Source: Parietichytrium sp. I65-24A (Eukaryota > Sar > Bigyra > Thraustochytrida > Thraustochytriidae). From it: a stretch of DNA of 64,000 nt. This document shows, one piece after another, positions 39,901 to 50,119 of this stretch. A program made the position numbers and the translations under genes. Numbering within the stretch: the first letter of the stretch is position 1; the number at the start of each line of letters is the position of its first letter. The notes beneath the pieces were generated by a model. It was not told the DNA's origin. It did not search any database and saw only the letters and a program-made list of their open reading frames with translations. The stretch spans positions 1 to 64,000 of the forward strand of contig BLSF01000003.1 of assembly GCA_012862575.1 (NCBI GenBank). Direction: 5' to 3'.

Positions 39901-42900
39901 ATGGAGAGCGTGCACGAAGTATGTAAGGATTTTGAGGTGGAAGAGAAGGCGTCGTCTGCCTTTGGTGACCAAGTCTGGGTTTGGGCTGACTATGAGGAAA
40001 GTCGGTGCGCGAGGCTGGTTCCAGTGTTGTCGATCTCTAAGGACCACAAGCTCGTGAACGTTGCTCTCACCCAGCCTCGGCGGAGGGCAGACAAAAGTTT
40101 CCTGGATGGTGAGACAGGTTTCAAAGTAGAAGCTGTTCCGGCGAGTGAGGTGTTCATGTACGACGAGAGCCATATGGAAGACTTTGATGATGCTGCAGAG
40201 ATAAACAACCTTCACGAACCAGCCTTGGTGGAGCTTTTGAGAAGGCGTTTCGAGGAGCAAAAGATTTACACCCGGAGCGGCAGAGTTCTGTTATCCGTCA
40301 ACCCGTACAAGAATGTGCCTGGATTATACAAGCACGACCCAGCGTTGATTGAGCAAAGACCTGCGCATCTTTTTGCTGTCGCCGAAAATGCGTTCCAGTC
40401 CGCATGCTCTTCACTGAGCGAGGGACTTGGTGAAACGGAAGAGTCCAAGGAGGGCAGCACCAAATTTGTTTTGGATGAAGGAAAAGCCCAATCCATTCTC
40501 ATCAACGGAGAGTCCGGAGCTGGCAAAACGGAGGCATCCAAGATCATCATGAAATACTTGGCTTGGCGGGGCAATCACAACAATGGCGCAATGGAGAACC
40601 ACGTGCTGGGAAGCAACACAGTCCTTGAGGCATTTGGAAATGCGAGAACGGTCCACAATGACAATAGCTCTCGATTTGGAAAATTCGTCAAGCTTGAATA
40701 CGCTGCTTCAGAGAAAACTTTGACTGGAGCGCGCACGATGCATTTCCTCCTAGAGAAAAGTAGGATCACTCTGCACGAGACCGGGGAGCGGAATTACCAC
40801 ATCTTCTACCAGCTTTGCGCTGGCCTCAAGAGCAATGCGCTCTTTGCACACCTCGAGCTGAAGGAAGCACCCTACTTCTCGTATCTGAATCCAGGCGCGC
40901 AGAACTCGGACTCCTCTGCAGACCTTGAAACCTTTGTCGACACTGTCTGTGCTCTTCAGGACCTCGGGTTTTCCCAGGGAGAAATAGAGTCCATGTGGGC
41001 AATTCTCGCTGGCGTACTCTACCTTGGCAACATCCAATTTTCGAGCATCGGCCAGGACGCAGCTGTAGATACGACTCACGAAAAATCAGCCCATGCGTTT
41101 AGAAAAGTATGCGAATTGCTTGGTGTGCAGGAGGACGAGCTGAGGAAAGTGCTGGTTTCGCGCACCATCGGAGGTCGAGCTTCTGTCGTGACCATTCCCC
41201 TAAGTCTTTTGGAGTCCGAGCAGTCCAGAGACGCTTTAGCCAAACAAATTTATGCGACCTTGTTTGACCGAATCGTGGAGAAGATCAATTCTGCCACCCA
41301 AGCAGCAAAGAAGTCGGAGGCTGCGACAACGTTCATTGGGATTTTGGACATCTTTGGTTTCGAGATTCTCAGCCACAATTCTTTCGAACAACTCTGCGTC
41401 AACTTTGCGAATGAAAAACTACAGCGGCTGTTTAACGAGCAAATTTTAGCCTTCGAGAAGCGCCGCTACGAAAGCGAGGGTATTTCTTGCGCATGGATGG
41501 ATATAAAATCCAACCAAGCTATCCTGGACGCTCTGTCCCAATCTCGAACGAGCGTCTTTTCTTTACTGGAAGAGCAAGGGATGTTGGGATCGAGAGCTTC
41601 TGAGTCCAATTTTGTTGCCCAAGTAAATGCCGCAAACAGCGAAGTTGGTGTTATCGTCCCTGACAAATACGGGAGAACCAGCTTCACTGTGCGTCACTTT
41701 GCTGGTGCAGTCGAGTACGATGCTCAAGGCTTTCTCACGAAGAACAATGATGCGCTTCAGAGCGACTTGATGGACTTGCTGGAGTTCAAGGCGAAAAGCG
41801 AACATTTCCATCGAATGCAACTTTTTACTGGTGCAGCGAATGCTGCACCGGTTGCATTTGAAGACGCACAGACCTTTGCAAATCGATCTCGCGGTGGAAA
41901 GAAAATTGCAGCCATGCAAAGTGTAAGCGCTCGCCTCTGCTCCCAGATGGAGCAACTTGAACAGGTGCTTGTGCAGACGGACCTCCACTTCGTGCGATGC
42001 ATTCGACCAAACGCGCACAAGGACCCAACGAGCTGGAATGCAAAATTAGTGCTGAACCAGCTGCGACACCTGGGGGTGATGGAAGCTGTTCGTATTCGGC
42101 AAGAAGGCTTTCCGGTGCAAAAGTCGTTCATAGAGCTTCTGGAAGCGTTCAAGTCTCTATTGAGCGAAGACGTTGCACGAGTGGTGCAACAGAGCAGTGC
42201 GCCATCGGCTCTCAAAGCGGGATGTGAAGAACTCCTGTCTGCTGTCCTCGGTGAGCAAAGCAAGGGCCAGATGTGGCAGTGTGGTGACAAGAACCAAGTT
42301 TTTCTCACGAAGGAAGCTCACAAATTGCTGTCGGCAGCACTTTACAAGTATAAGGAGGAAGAAAATGCCCTAAAGCTGGACCTCATCCGAAAGCAACTGG
42401 AGGAAGCGAAGCGCGAAGAGCAGAGGATGGCGCAGCTGCTTGAAGAAGACGCCCTGCGAAAGGCTCAAGAGGCTGCCGCTGCCGAAGAAATGGAGAGGAA
42501 GCGACGAGAGGAAAACGAGAAAACCCTACTTGAGGAGCAGCGCAAAAGGATACAGGAGCAAGAGGCTATGGGCAGGCTATTGGAGCTCAACCGTAGCGCA
42601 ACTCGAATTCAGGCATGGTGGAGGTATCAAACAACTGCGGACCGCTTCCGCAGACTTCGGAGAGCGAGGGACCCGTGGAAGTCAGTACTTCTCGAGAACG
42701 AGGGGGTCGTACTGGCGTCTTTCGTCGTTCAAGTCTCAGAAAGAGACATCGTAAAGAGAATGGGAATCTCCCGCCTGTCAAGTAACCTCGAGAGTTTGCT
42801 GAAAACGAAGAAACGTCGTGGACTGGTGCTCACGACTGGGCCACATCCGCGTCTTCTCTGTGTGGAACCCAAGTCGATGGAGGTCTTGACTACGATGGAC

Positions 42901-43413
42901 GCCGCCGAATTGTATGCTGCTCTCCTGGAGGGCGACAAAACCTTTACGATCAAAGGCAACAGCGAAGGCACAGAGGAGCCCACATTCATCGATTTGTTGG
43001 GTCGATCGGGACCTTGGGCACGAGCCATTGGCAAGTCGATTTGCACGATTGATTTGATGTCTTTTGGCAGAGCTTTGCGCCTGGACAGCACAGAACCGAT
43101 CGTGATGCAAGGTTACGCGAAAAAGCGCGCGATTAAGTCTGCCAAGAATTGGCGACAAAGATGGTTCGTCTTACAGGGCGTGAACTTGATGTGGTATAAA
43201 TCCCAACGCCAATCCTCGTACCAGGGCTGTGTAATGATCTCCAAAGAGACCATGATCAGCATCTCCTCATTGCGCGATCGCGATCACTGCTTCTCCATTC
43301 ACTCCCCTGGTATCCCGGAAGGACTGCACGTGCAGTGCGCAGACGAAAGCCAGCTTCGACGTTGGATCGCAGCTCTGTCCGGCATCAAGGCCACTCTCTT
43401 CGACTTGATTTAA
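39901..43413 (+). CDS. Unconventional myosin with IQ motif and two PH-like tail domains
   Basis: 1170 residues, one exon. An N-terminal SH3-like region (VWVWADYEES) precedes a full motor domain (about 95-790): P-loop GESGAGKTEASK near 203, switch I NDNSSRFGKF near 253, switch II DIFGFEI near 483, the relay region, and an actin-binding/SH1 region ending LNQLRHLGVMEAVRIRQEGF. A converter and a charged helix (about 815-890, possible single alpha-helix or coiled coil) lead to one IQ motif (ATRIQAWWRYQ near 900). The tail has a segment at about 955-1045 (RRGLVLTTGPHPRLLCVEPK) like the PDK1-type PH domain, then a canonical PH domain at 1067-1165 (MQGYAKKR, NWRQRWFVLQG, final Trp in LRRWIAALSG). An actin motor tethered to phosphoinositide membranes is likely. 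Class not assigned. Confidence 0.92.
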   Translation: MESVHEVCKDFEVEEKASSAFGDQVWVWADYEESRCARLVPVLSISKDHKLVNVALTQPRRRADKSFLDGETGFKVEAVPASEVFMYDESHMEDFDDAAEINNLHEPALVELLRRRFEEQKIYTRSGRVLLSVNPYKNVPGLYKHDPALIEQRPAHLFAVAENAFQSACSSLSEGLGETEESKEGSTKFVLDEGKAQSILINGESGAGKTEASKIIMKYLAWRGNHNNGAMENHVLGSNTVLEAFGNARTVHNDNSSRFGKFVKLEYAASEKTLTGARTMHFLLEKSRITLHETGERNYHIFYQLCAGLKSNALFAHLELKEAPYFSYLNPGAQNSDSSADLETFVDTVCALQDLGFSQGEIESMWAILAGVLYLGNIQFSSIGQDAAVDTTHEKSAHAFRKVCELLGVQEDELRKVLVSRTIGGRASVVTIPLSLLESEQSRDALAKQIYATLFDRIVEKINSATQAAKKSEAATTFIGILDIFGFEILSHNSFEQLCVNFANEKLQRLFNEQILAFEKRRYESEGISCAWMDIKSNQAILDALSQSRTSVFSLLEEQGMLGSRASESNFVAQVNAANSEVGVIVPDKYGRTSFTVRHFAGAVEYDAQGFLTKNNDALQSDLMDLLEFKAKSEHFHRMQLFTGAANAAPVAFEDAQTFANRSRGGKKIAAMQSVSARLCSQMEQLEQVLVQTDLHFVRCIRPNAHKDPTSWNAKLVLNQLRHLGVMEAVRIRQEGFPVQKSFIELLEAFKSLLSEDVARVVQQSSAPSALKAGCEELLSAVLGEQSKGQMWQCGDKNQVFLTKEAHKLLSAALYKYKEEENALKLDLIRKQLEEAKREEQRMAQLLEEDALRKAQEAAAAEEMERKRREENEKTLLEEQRKRIQEQEAMGRLLELNRSATRIQAWWRYQTTADRFRRLRRARDPWKSVLLENEGVVLASFVVQVSERDIVKRMGISRLSSNLESLLKTKKRRGLVLTTGPHPRLLCVEPKSMEVLTTMDAAELYAALLEGDKTFTIKGNSEGTEEPTFIDLLGRSGPWARAIGKSICTIDLMSFGRALRLDSTEPIVMQGYAKKRAIKSAKNWRQRWFVLQGVNLMWYKSQRQSSYQGCVMISKETMISISSLRDRDHCFSIHSPGIPEGLHVQCADESQLRRWIAALSGIKATLFDLI

Positions 43414-44872
43414 TATTTGAGGCAATCACTTCTTTCTCGCGAATCGAAATCACAGTCAGCTTCCAACTCTCGTATGGGTCCCCAAGAACAAATAATCCTT
43501 CTGACATCCATCTTCACAAATTATCCCCCCTCCCCTTCCTCATTCGCTTGGCTCAACATGAAAACGGCTGTCATTTCGTTCTTCCTTAAAATCCTCAACC
43601 AACACTTTCAAAAATCAACTTCTCTTTTCTCTTCTTAACCCTTCTCGACATTCTCGACTCTCTGATAAATCTTATCTTCCATCTGATAAATCTTATCTTC
43701 CACCTAAAACTTCAAGCTACTCAGCTACCACCATCTACCGCCATACACTAGGCCTTCTCGCGCACACTGCCAACAATTGAATGAGCTACGTACTTCACTA
43801 AGTGTTTGTTAGAGTTGGCGAAAGGCCAAGTTCATTCATTTTTGGGACACGCGAAGGCCAGCTCCGATAGTACTAGCAGTGACTACGCCACTCGCTAGGC
43901 GCGGCACTTGCTGAGTTGGCGGGCGGGCGTCTTGTGAGTGTGTGAGAGAGAGAGACATTTAGAGACAGAGAGGGACAGACAGAAAGTGGCCGCGGAGCGT
44001 TTCATTCGGCACATTTCAATTCACCGAGGCGTACGCGAGGACTCAAAGTCAGTGGAGTGTATTGAGCACAGCTAGCACTGGCCAGAACGTGTGCTTGCCA
44101 CGCTCGGCAGACCCCAAACGTCGCGGGCACTTGGCAGACTGGGACGGCTCTACAGTGGTGGGGTCGTCTGCTTAGCAACGCACTCGCTCGCTCTCAAGCT
44201 CGCAAGTGGTCAGGTTGTGGAACAGGGACACATATGCACCTCTCGGGAGCTGCGATTGTAGCGATCCTGTGGCCGCTTTGTGCATTGGCTGGAAATGTAC
44301 AAGCTGAGGACGTCATGAATCCAGTGACGGTGACGTTGGGGCAGAAGGACATTGAGTCTTTCGGCAAGTTTAAGAGCAAAATGCTCCTTGCACTGCGGCA
44401 AAGCGCCGGTGCTGCACACATCGAGTAAGGAGGAGCCCTTTTTTTTTAAGTTTTGCCCTGATCTTCAAAATGATAATGAAGTTTTATTTACTGCAATTTC
44501 GGCCCACAAATCTATAAAATGTCGAGAGAGGAGGCATGGGGCGATTAGCTTCATGCTGAACGGGGGCAGATCATGTCCAAATGCCGCGACCCTCAGCTGA
44601 AAAGGCAAGAAGACTGCTTTAGCAGCAAGAGCAAGGTGTGGAAGTCTATAGTTCAATGCACGGGTGATGCGAAGCAGAAACAAGTTCTCCTTCTTCCAAG
44701 ATCAAGACCAAGGCAAGACGAAAACGTGACACTTTGGCAAAAGTGTTAAGGTATCGGTATATATGTAATATTCATTCATTCATTCATTTTCACGAACAAA
44801 AACTAATGAGATAAAAACTCTGCAAAGAGAAACAAAAGGAACAGGAACAAATTGTCAGGGCGACTAGGCGAA
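43414..44872. other. Interval downstream of myosin, with simple repeats
   Basis: Contains a perfect 21-bp tandem duplication at 43661-43702 (unit starts TCTGATAAATC), GA-rich sequence near 43925-43980, a small signal-peptide frame (44234-44428) and an (ATTC)n tract at 44770-44788. Confidence 0.5.
44234..44428 (+). CDS. Possible first exon of a small secreted protein
   Basis: 64 codons starting MHLSGAAIVAILWPLCALAG, a good signal peptide with likely cleavage after AGNVQA, then EDVMNPVTVTLGQKDIESFG. The frame ends in CATCGAGTAAGG: the stop TAA lies inside a consensus splice donor (GTAAGG), so this is more likely exon 1 of a longer gene than a complete protein. I could not find a convincing second exon downstream; the sequence to 44700 has several acceptor-like sites but no clear coding signal. 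It may also be a decayed gene. Low confidence. Confidence 0.3.
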   Translation: MHLSGAAIVAILWPLCALAGNVQAEDVMNPVTVTLGQKDIESFGKFKSKMLLALRQSAGAAHIE

Positions 44873-47259
44873 CTACTGGAGGTAGTTCATTGGGACAACT
44901 CCACGACGTCCATTTACCTCGACCTCGCCCCAACCACTTGGGTCCTTCTTGAGAACGCGGACGGTATCTCCACGGCGGAGGGAAACTTCGTTGGCCTCCT
45001 GCGCGTTGTAATCGTACATGGCGGTCATATTGCTACCGCTTCCAGCTGCACCTCCGAACCCGAGCGCAGAAGACATGCGGCGGAAGGCGCCTCCCTGATC
45101 GTTGTGCGGAGCCTGTGGAGCAATGGTGCCAGTGTTGCTGGAGGTGCGAGAGCGACGCGTGTAGACCACGGCACCAAGTGCGATAACACCGACTGCTGCA
45201 CCAGCGATTCCAATTGCCGTGCCATTGCTTGATGCGTTGGCGCTATTTGGGTCGTAGGTCTCTGGGTCCTCGCCTGCAGGGATGGTGGAACCGTCTGGGA
45301 GAACGGTTGGCTTAGTTCCCTTTGGAATGACCTTGATGGCACCCTTCTGGCCACGGTTGGAGAAGTTGTTGTTGCGAGTGCTCATGTATTTGTAGTCGCC
45401 CTCAGCACCCACGGACATGATTCCAGCATCAAAGTATGGGGTCTTGACACCCGAAAGCTTCATGCAGTTCAAGTGGGTCTCCTCACGCTCAGCACGGTTG
45501 TTGAATTTGTCTTGAAGAGCCTCAAAGTCCAAGCAACTGGAAGTATCGGAGATATCCTGCTCCAGGAAGGCGAGCTTCTGGTAGGTGGCAGTGTCTGCTC
45601 CCTTGAACAGGTTGAAGTTGCCGGCGGTCATGATCGGCTGGTTGTTGCCAGCGTTGTCCATCTGCACAATGTTGCTGCGATCAGACTTGGTTTCCTTGTT
45701 GCGGTTGTTTGCTGCGTATGGACCACCCTCACCGTTGTTGCCGTTGCGGTTTGGGTTGTAGTCGGATCCGGTCCACTGCACGTGGATGCAGTCGTTCTGC
45801 TCGACGACAAGGTGATCAGGGGTAAAGTCGTACTCAACAGCTGGGTAGGTCTGCACGATGTTTCCGCGCTTGCCACGAACGTTGAGGTTGTAGGTCTTCT
45901 CGCATTCTCCTGCGGTTCCCTGGAGACGGCGTCCAGCAGGCTTTGGCAAGATCTTGAAGGTGTACGAGCGGTCCTGGAAGGTGCGAGCCACCTGGTCAGT
46001 GTTCATGGTGAAGCTGAGGGTTGCGCCGGTAGCCATNNNNNNNNNNNNNNNNNNNNNNNNNNNNNNNNNNNNNNNNNNNNNNNNNNNNNNNNNNNNNNNN
46101 NNNNNNNNNNNNNNNNNNNNNNNNNNNNNNNNNNNNNNNNNNNNNNNNNNNNNNNNNNNNNNNNNNNNNNNNNNNNNNNNNNNNNNNNNNNNNNNNNNNN
46201 NNNNNNNNNNNNNNNNNNNNNNNNNNNNNNNNNNNNNNNNNNNNNNNNNNNNNNNNNNNNNNNNNNNNNNNNNNNNNNNNNNNNNNNNNNNNNNNNNNNN
46301 NNNNNNNNNNNNNNNNNNNNNGGCTGGTTGCCGTTGCCATTGCAGTTGCCATTGCATTCGCAGCGGCCCTTTGCCTTGACGTTTCCGGACTCAGTCTGGT
46401 AGAGCGCGCACTTGGAGAGGTCGCTGGTGACGACTGCCACATCCTTCCATGGCGTGTAATGCCAGTATGGGTAGTACTCGGACTCCTCTGGGCACTCGAG
46501 ACCGTTCCTGTTGCCGTTAGGGTTCTGGCGGGTGTAGCGGGCATCGTTGCCGTTGAGGTCCTGGTCAGCAATGAAGAGACCTTCGTTGCGTGCACGGTTC
46601 TTGCACTCGTCGTAGAATGCGAAGGTCTCGTGGCGGCCGTAGCGGTAGTCATCCTGCCTGTTTGCATTGTCAGGGATGGTGTTGGTGGCCTCGGCATTGA
46701 GTCCGTTGTTACCGTCCTTGTTGCGAACTGGGGTTCCGTCGCGAAGACCGCAAGTGGTTCCGGCTGCAGCGACGAAAGGAGAGGTTCCAGCAGCTGCGGC
46801 TGCGCAGTTGTCAGTCAAGGTGTCCTCACAAGCATACTGCACGATGACGTCACTGTGAAGCTCGCTGTTGGTTCCGAGACCGTGCTGTGCGGTCCACTCC
46901 AGGGAGAGCTCCGAGCCAGAGTAGTAGGTCATGATGTCGGTGTTGATGGCATTTGTGTTGACGAGTGTGCCATCCTTGTTGACCATGTCCTTGTTGGCAT
47001 TGTTGTTCTGGTTGACGCAGTTGTTGAAAGCGTTACCATCATCAACGTAGACGTAGCAGTCAAAAGGAAATGCGCGAGGGCAAGAGTAGCCACCGTTGTC
47101 GTTGTTCTGGGAGTCGAACAGGCGGTTAGCGTTGCGGCGCTCCTTGTTGTTGTCGGTTCTGCAGTTGCGGTTGTTGCTTCCGCGAGGGTTGTGCATGTAC
47201 ACATCTGCGTGCACAGATGCCACCATGGCAGCGAGGATTGCTGCTGCGCCGACCTTCAT
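44873..47259 (-). CDS. DD3-3-family membrane protein with C-terminal SH3 domain, copy A (interrupted by assembly gap)
   Basis: Two open parts, 46322-47259 and 44873-46036, belong to one gene broken by unknown bases. The N-terminus is a signal peptide (MKVGAAAILAAMVASVHA) followed by DVYMHNPRGSNNRNC, the opening of the mature DD3-3 protein known from Dictyostelium. GGYSCPRAFPFDCYV, YYSGSELSLEWTAQHG and EESEYYPYWHYTPWKDV are further family blocks. After the gap the ectodomain continues (NMTVRGKRGNI-like block, TRNNNFSNRGQK), then a TM helix (IAGAAVGVIALGAVVY), a basic anchor and an SH3 domain ending MNYLQ. Frames on the two sides agree only if the true gap is 1 mod 3; 285 is not. By comparison with copy B about 331 bases are missing. 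Confidence 0.88.
46037..46321. other. Assembly gap (285 unknown bases)
   Basis: Falls inside the DD3-3-like copy A. The size is inconsistent with the reading frame, so it is an estimate. Confidence 0.99.
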
Positions 47260-47497
47260 CCTTGCGAGTTTTCACAGTCAACTGAAGACTTGTCTCCTTT
47301 TGATGGCTGTTTGAGTTTGGGGTTTGCTTTCCATCTTGAGCTGTTTCGCTCACTTTCAACAAGATGCAGTGTGGTCATTCACTCTTTCATCGTTGTGAGG
47401 AGGACGAGGTATTCACTTGAATCATCTCCTACTCTTTTGGTAATTTCGCCCACCTGAATTGTTTATAGAGGCTAGTGGCCAATGGCTTTCCCTCTCA

Positions 47498-47537
47498 CAT
47501 TTGCTCTCGCGAAGCTTCCCACTACTGACTGTGAGTA
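47498..47537 (-). promoter_or_regulatory. Paired upstream blocks of DD3-3-like copy A
   Basis: CATTTGCTCTCGCGA at 47498-47512 and TACTGACTGTGAGTA at 47523-47537, about 240-280 bp upstream of the ATG at 47259. A CCAAT sequence lies just before (about 47480). Confidence 0.5.
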
Positions 47538-50030
47538 CAACAACGTCACTTTCTCTCAAACACACAGTCATTCAGATGGATCCAGAAAATAAATACTTGT
47601 GAGGCAGGCGTGTTATCTTCTCGCCTTTCACCCTCCTTCGTTTTCATCCCCCCCTTGCGGCACCTCAACCAATTACGGCCAAACTCAGAAGGATTCCCTT
47701 GGAAAGGACGAAAGATGCGAGTGTTTGTGAGAACGTGCGATGGCGCGCGAAGGTCTTCACACACATACTCTTCGGTTCGCAGCAACTTGATTTTCGACAA
47801 ACCGACTGCTTCTTCCAACAGCACCCGAATTCATCAAGGGCGCCAGTTGGCATCTCAAGCGTTTTCCAATTTTCACCCAATAGGTGAAAGCGTGTGTGTA
47901 TATTCATGCGTGTGGGAGTGATCATCTGTCTCATAGTAAATGCATGGTGTGACTTGAACCGCAACAACCCATCGTATTCACGGGTCCTTGTGCTCCAGGT
48001 AATGGCTGATGCTGTGAGTACCGGTGCGGATTGAGTGTTCAAGTTGATGTGGCAGTGGTCAAGAATTCACGAAAGCACACTCTTCGGCATGGATCTGTCC
48101 TGCAAGCTTACGCTTTTGATCTTGCTAACTGCGAATACTCGATCGCCTTTCGTCTCAGAATTCCCGCGGCCGAAATAATCAGCTTACAATGGAAGTTTTG
48201 GCCGCACCAAAACGCATCACACGACTTGAAAAGAAAGGGTAGATCAAAAGGAAATATATTTTACAAATCGCAAAACGGTCTCATGCCAACAAATGAACCA
48301 TTAAAACTCAGCTACCAGCCGTCTAGCCTTCCCTCGCTATTTGGGAGCTACACGCGCCCTTAGTCTACTTAGAACCTCCATAAAATTTTCTACGCCAATC
48401 TAGCCAAGTGCCGAGTACACACGTGCGCCAATTCCCACTCCCACTGATAACATTATCCACTAGCGTATCTTACCGCCAAGATCAGGTAGGCGAGTTCGGT
48501 AAATAGCTGATAGTAGGTACTTTGAGGATGTGCAGTAGTATCCAGTAAGAGGTGAACGATGTGGAGTGCTAGTACAGAATTAAGCGAATAGGTAATACAT
48601 CGGAGTATCCAGAGTGCCAATTTTGCATTTTTGGTTGGAAAAATTGGGCGCATGTCACCTTTTCGCGCCAAGTCTATCTTCCAGATCCCATGTGTTTACG
48701 ACGAGTTTCCAGTCTCTGAGTCCAGAGGCTTTTGAAAAACTGAACCGAATTGTCTGCCGTTCTACTGTGTGCACATAAGCTTAGATGCAGGTTGAGACAG
48801 TCTGTCTGTGTGCCTGTGGCAAGATTAAAGTTTGCCTGAATGTGACGTGAAGAGTTGGGAGAGATAAGCTATGGTGCGACAGGAGGAATCTGGCATAACT
48901 TAATCTGGCGTTGGCACAGAGTTTTTAGCATCCTCGAGAAGCTAACTTTGTTGACGCAGTGGCGCCTTTGGCGAGGTTGGCTTGCACCGTCACAGAAGGA
49001 GAAAGCTGCGACGCGTCCTCGTGAGCTCTTTCCAGACGGATTCCACCAGCCGTGAAATTTGGCTTTCAAGTTTGGTTTGTTGGCCATGGAGACTGGTGGC
49101 GCAGTAACGGTGCAAATTGTACGGGCTCACTTCGAGATTAGTGTTGTTCACCGTGATCCCAAATTACACCTCTGCGGCATCCACGCGCCATGGCAATCGT
49201 AGGCCGTCTTGGCGAGCCTAGGGTGGCGGCTGTGGCAGTGCACTGGCAAACACCTGGCCACTGGCCATGGCGCGCTCTGTGGGCGACATCCAGCCACCTG
49301 TGTGATCCTGTGTGTTGCTTGCTCCGTTGCCCTCCTGCATGCATTGTGCAGGTCAACCCAATTCACGGCCAATATTTGTTTCAAATCGTTTGATTGGCTC
49401 ACTGTCAACTTGGCTTTGGTCGAGAAAGCAAGAAAATGGGCGTGCGCAAGCTGGTTGGCTGTGCCTCCGAAACACGACCTTCAGTGCTGGTAGGAAGCTT
49501 TCCATGGATGAAAATCTGTGTTCCTTCGTTCTTTCGCTTTGACGTGGCTCTTGTTGACTGTTTATCCGATTTGAGAGTGACTGTGAGAGTATGAAAGCGC
49601 AAAATAACAAAATACAACAAGATGATAGCACGTGGATGATAGTTCAGATATGTTCAGAATTTCAGATGATTTCAGATGCAACAAGAAGTTGGCTACATTG
49701 GCAATGCAGCAAATGCGTTCTTCAAAGACGCTGCCAGGAATCCGTTTTAATTTAACAGTAAGTGAACTTCAAGCCACGAAGTGCAGCGTAAACAAACCCT
49801 ATCGAAAGGTGGTGGTGTAAATCCGTTCAGGCCCACAAACTCAGTCTCAGAGGCTCAGGCTTTGTGGACCTTCACAGTGTCATCTTTGAGTTGAAGGCTG
49901 CCAGACCTCATTTTTCCCCTGGCGCACCACCCTGGTTTAGGATACATGTAAGATGGCTACCTTTATCTCTTAGTACCTGCCATGATTTTTAAGGGTCGAC
50001 TCGACGGTGGTCCTCGCGTTTTCACACGTG

Positions 50031-50040
50031 TCCTCGAGTA
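50031..50040. promoter_or_regulatory. TACTCGAGTA-type motif upstream of AP endonuclease
   Basis: TCCTCGAGTA, one mismatch, 79 bp before the ATG and directly followed by the TACCTTCG triplication. Confidence 0.5.
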
Positions 50041-50119
50041 CCTTCGTACCTTCGTACCTTCGCTCATGCCAAAAAACCTGACATTAAGGGGATCTACTAG
50101 CTGGAGAGGGTAGCCAGGA

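Larger units (their letters stand above)
47260..50119. other. 2.9-kb divergent interval, DD3-3-like copy A and AP endonuclease
   Basis: Only short frames without family resemblance, including an 86-codon minus frame at 49148-49408 in an unusually GC-rich, CCAT/GGCCA-repetitive patch. GTGACTGTGAGAGTA near 49570 resembles the dyad motif. TACCTTCG is repeated three times just upstream of the endonuclease gene (about 50038-50062). Confidence 0.45.

Noticed and set aside
47930-48010. tRNA B-box-like GGTTCAAGTC on the minus strand
   Set aside because: The surrounding bases cannot form a T-arm or acceptor stem.
49148-49408. 86-codon minus frame in a GC-rich patch
   Set aside because: No known family, and all frames of this patch are open because of base composition.
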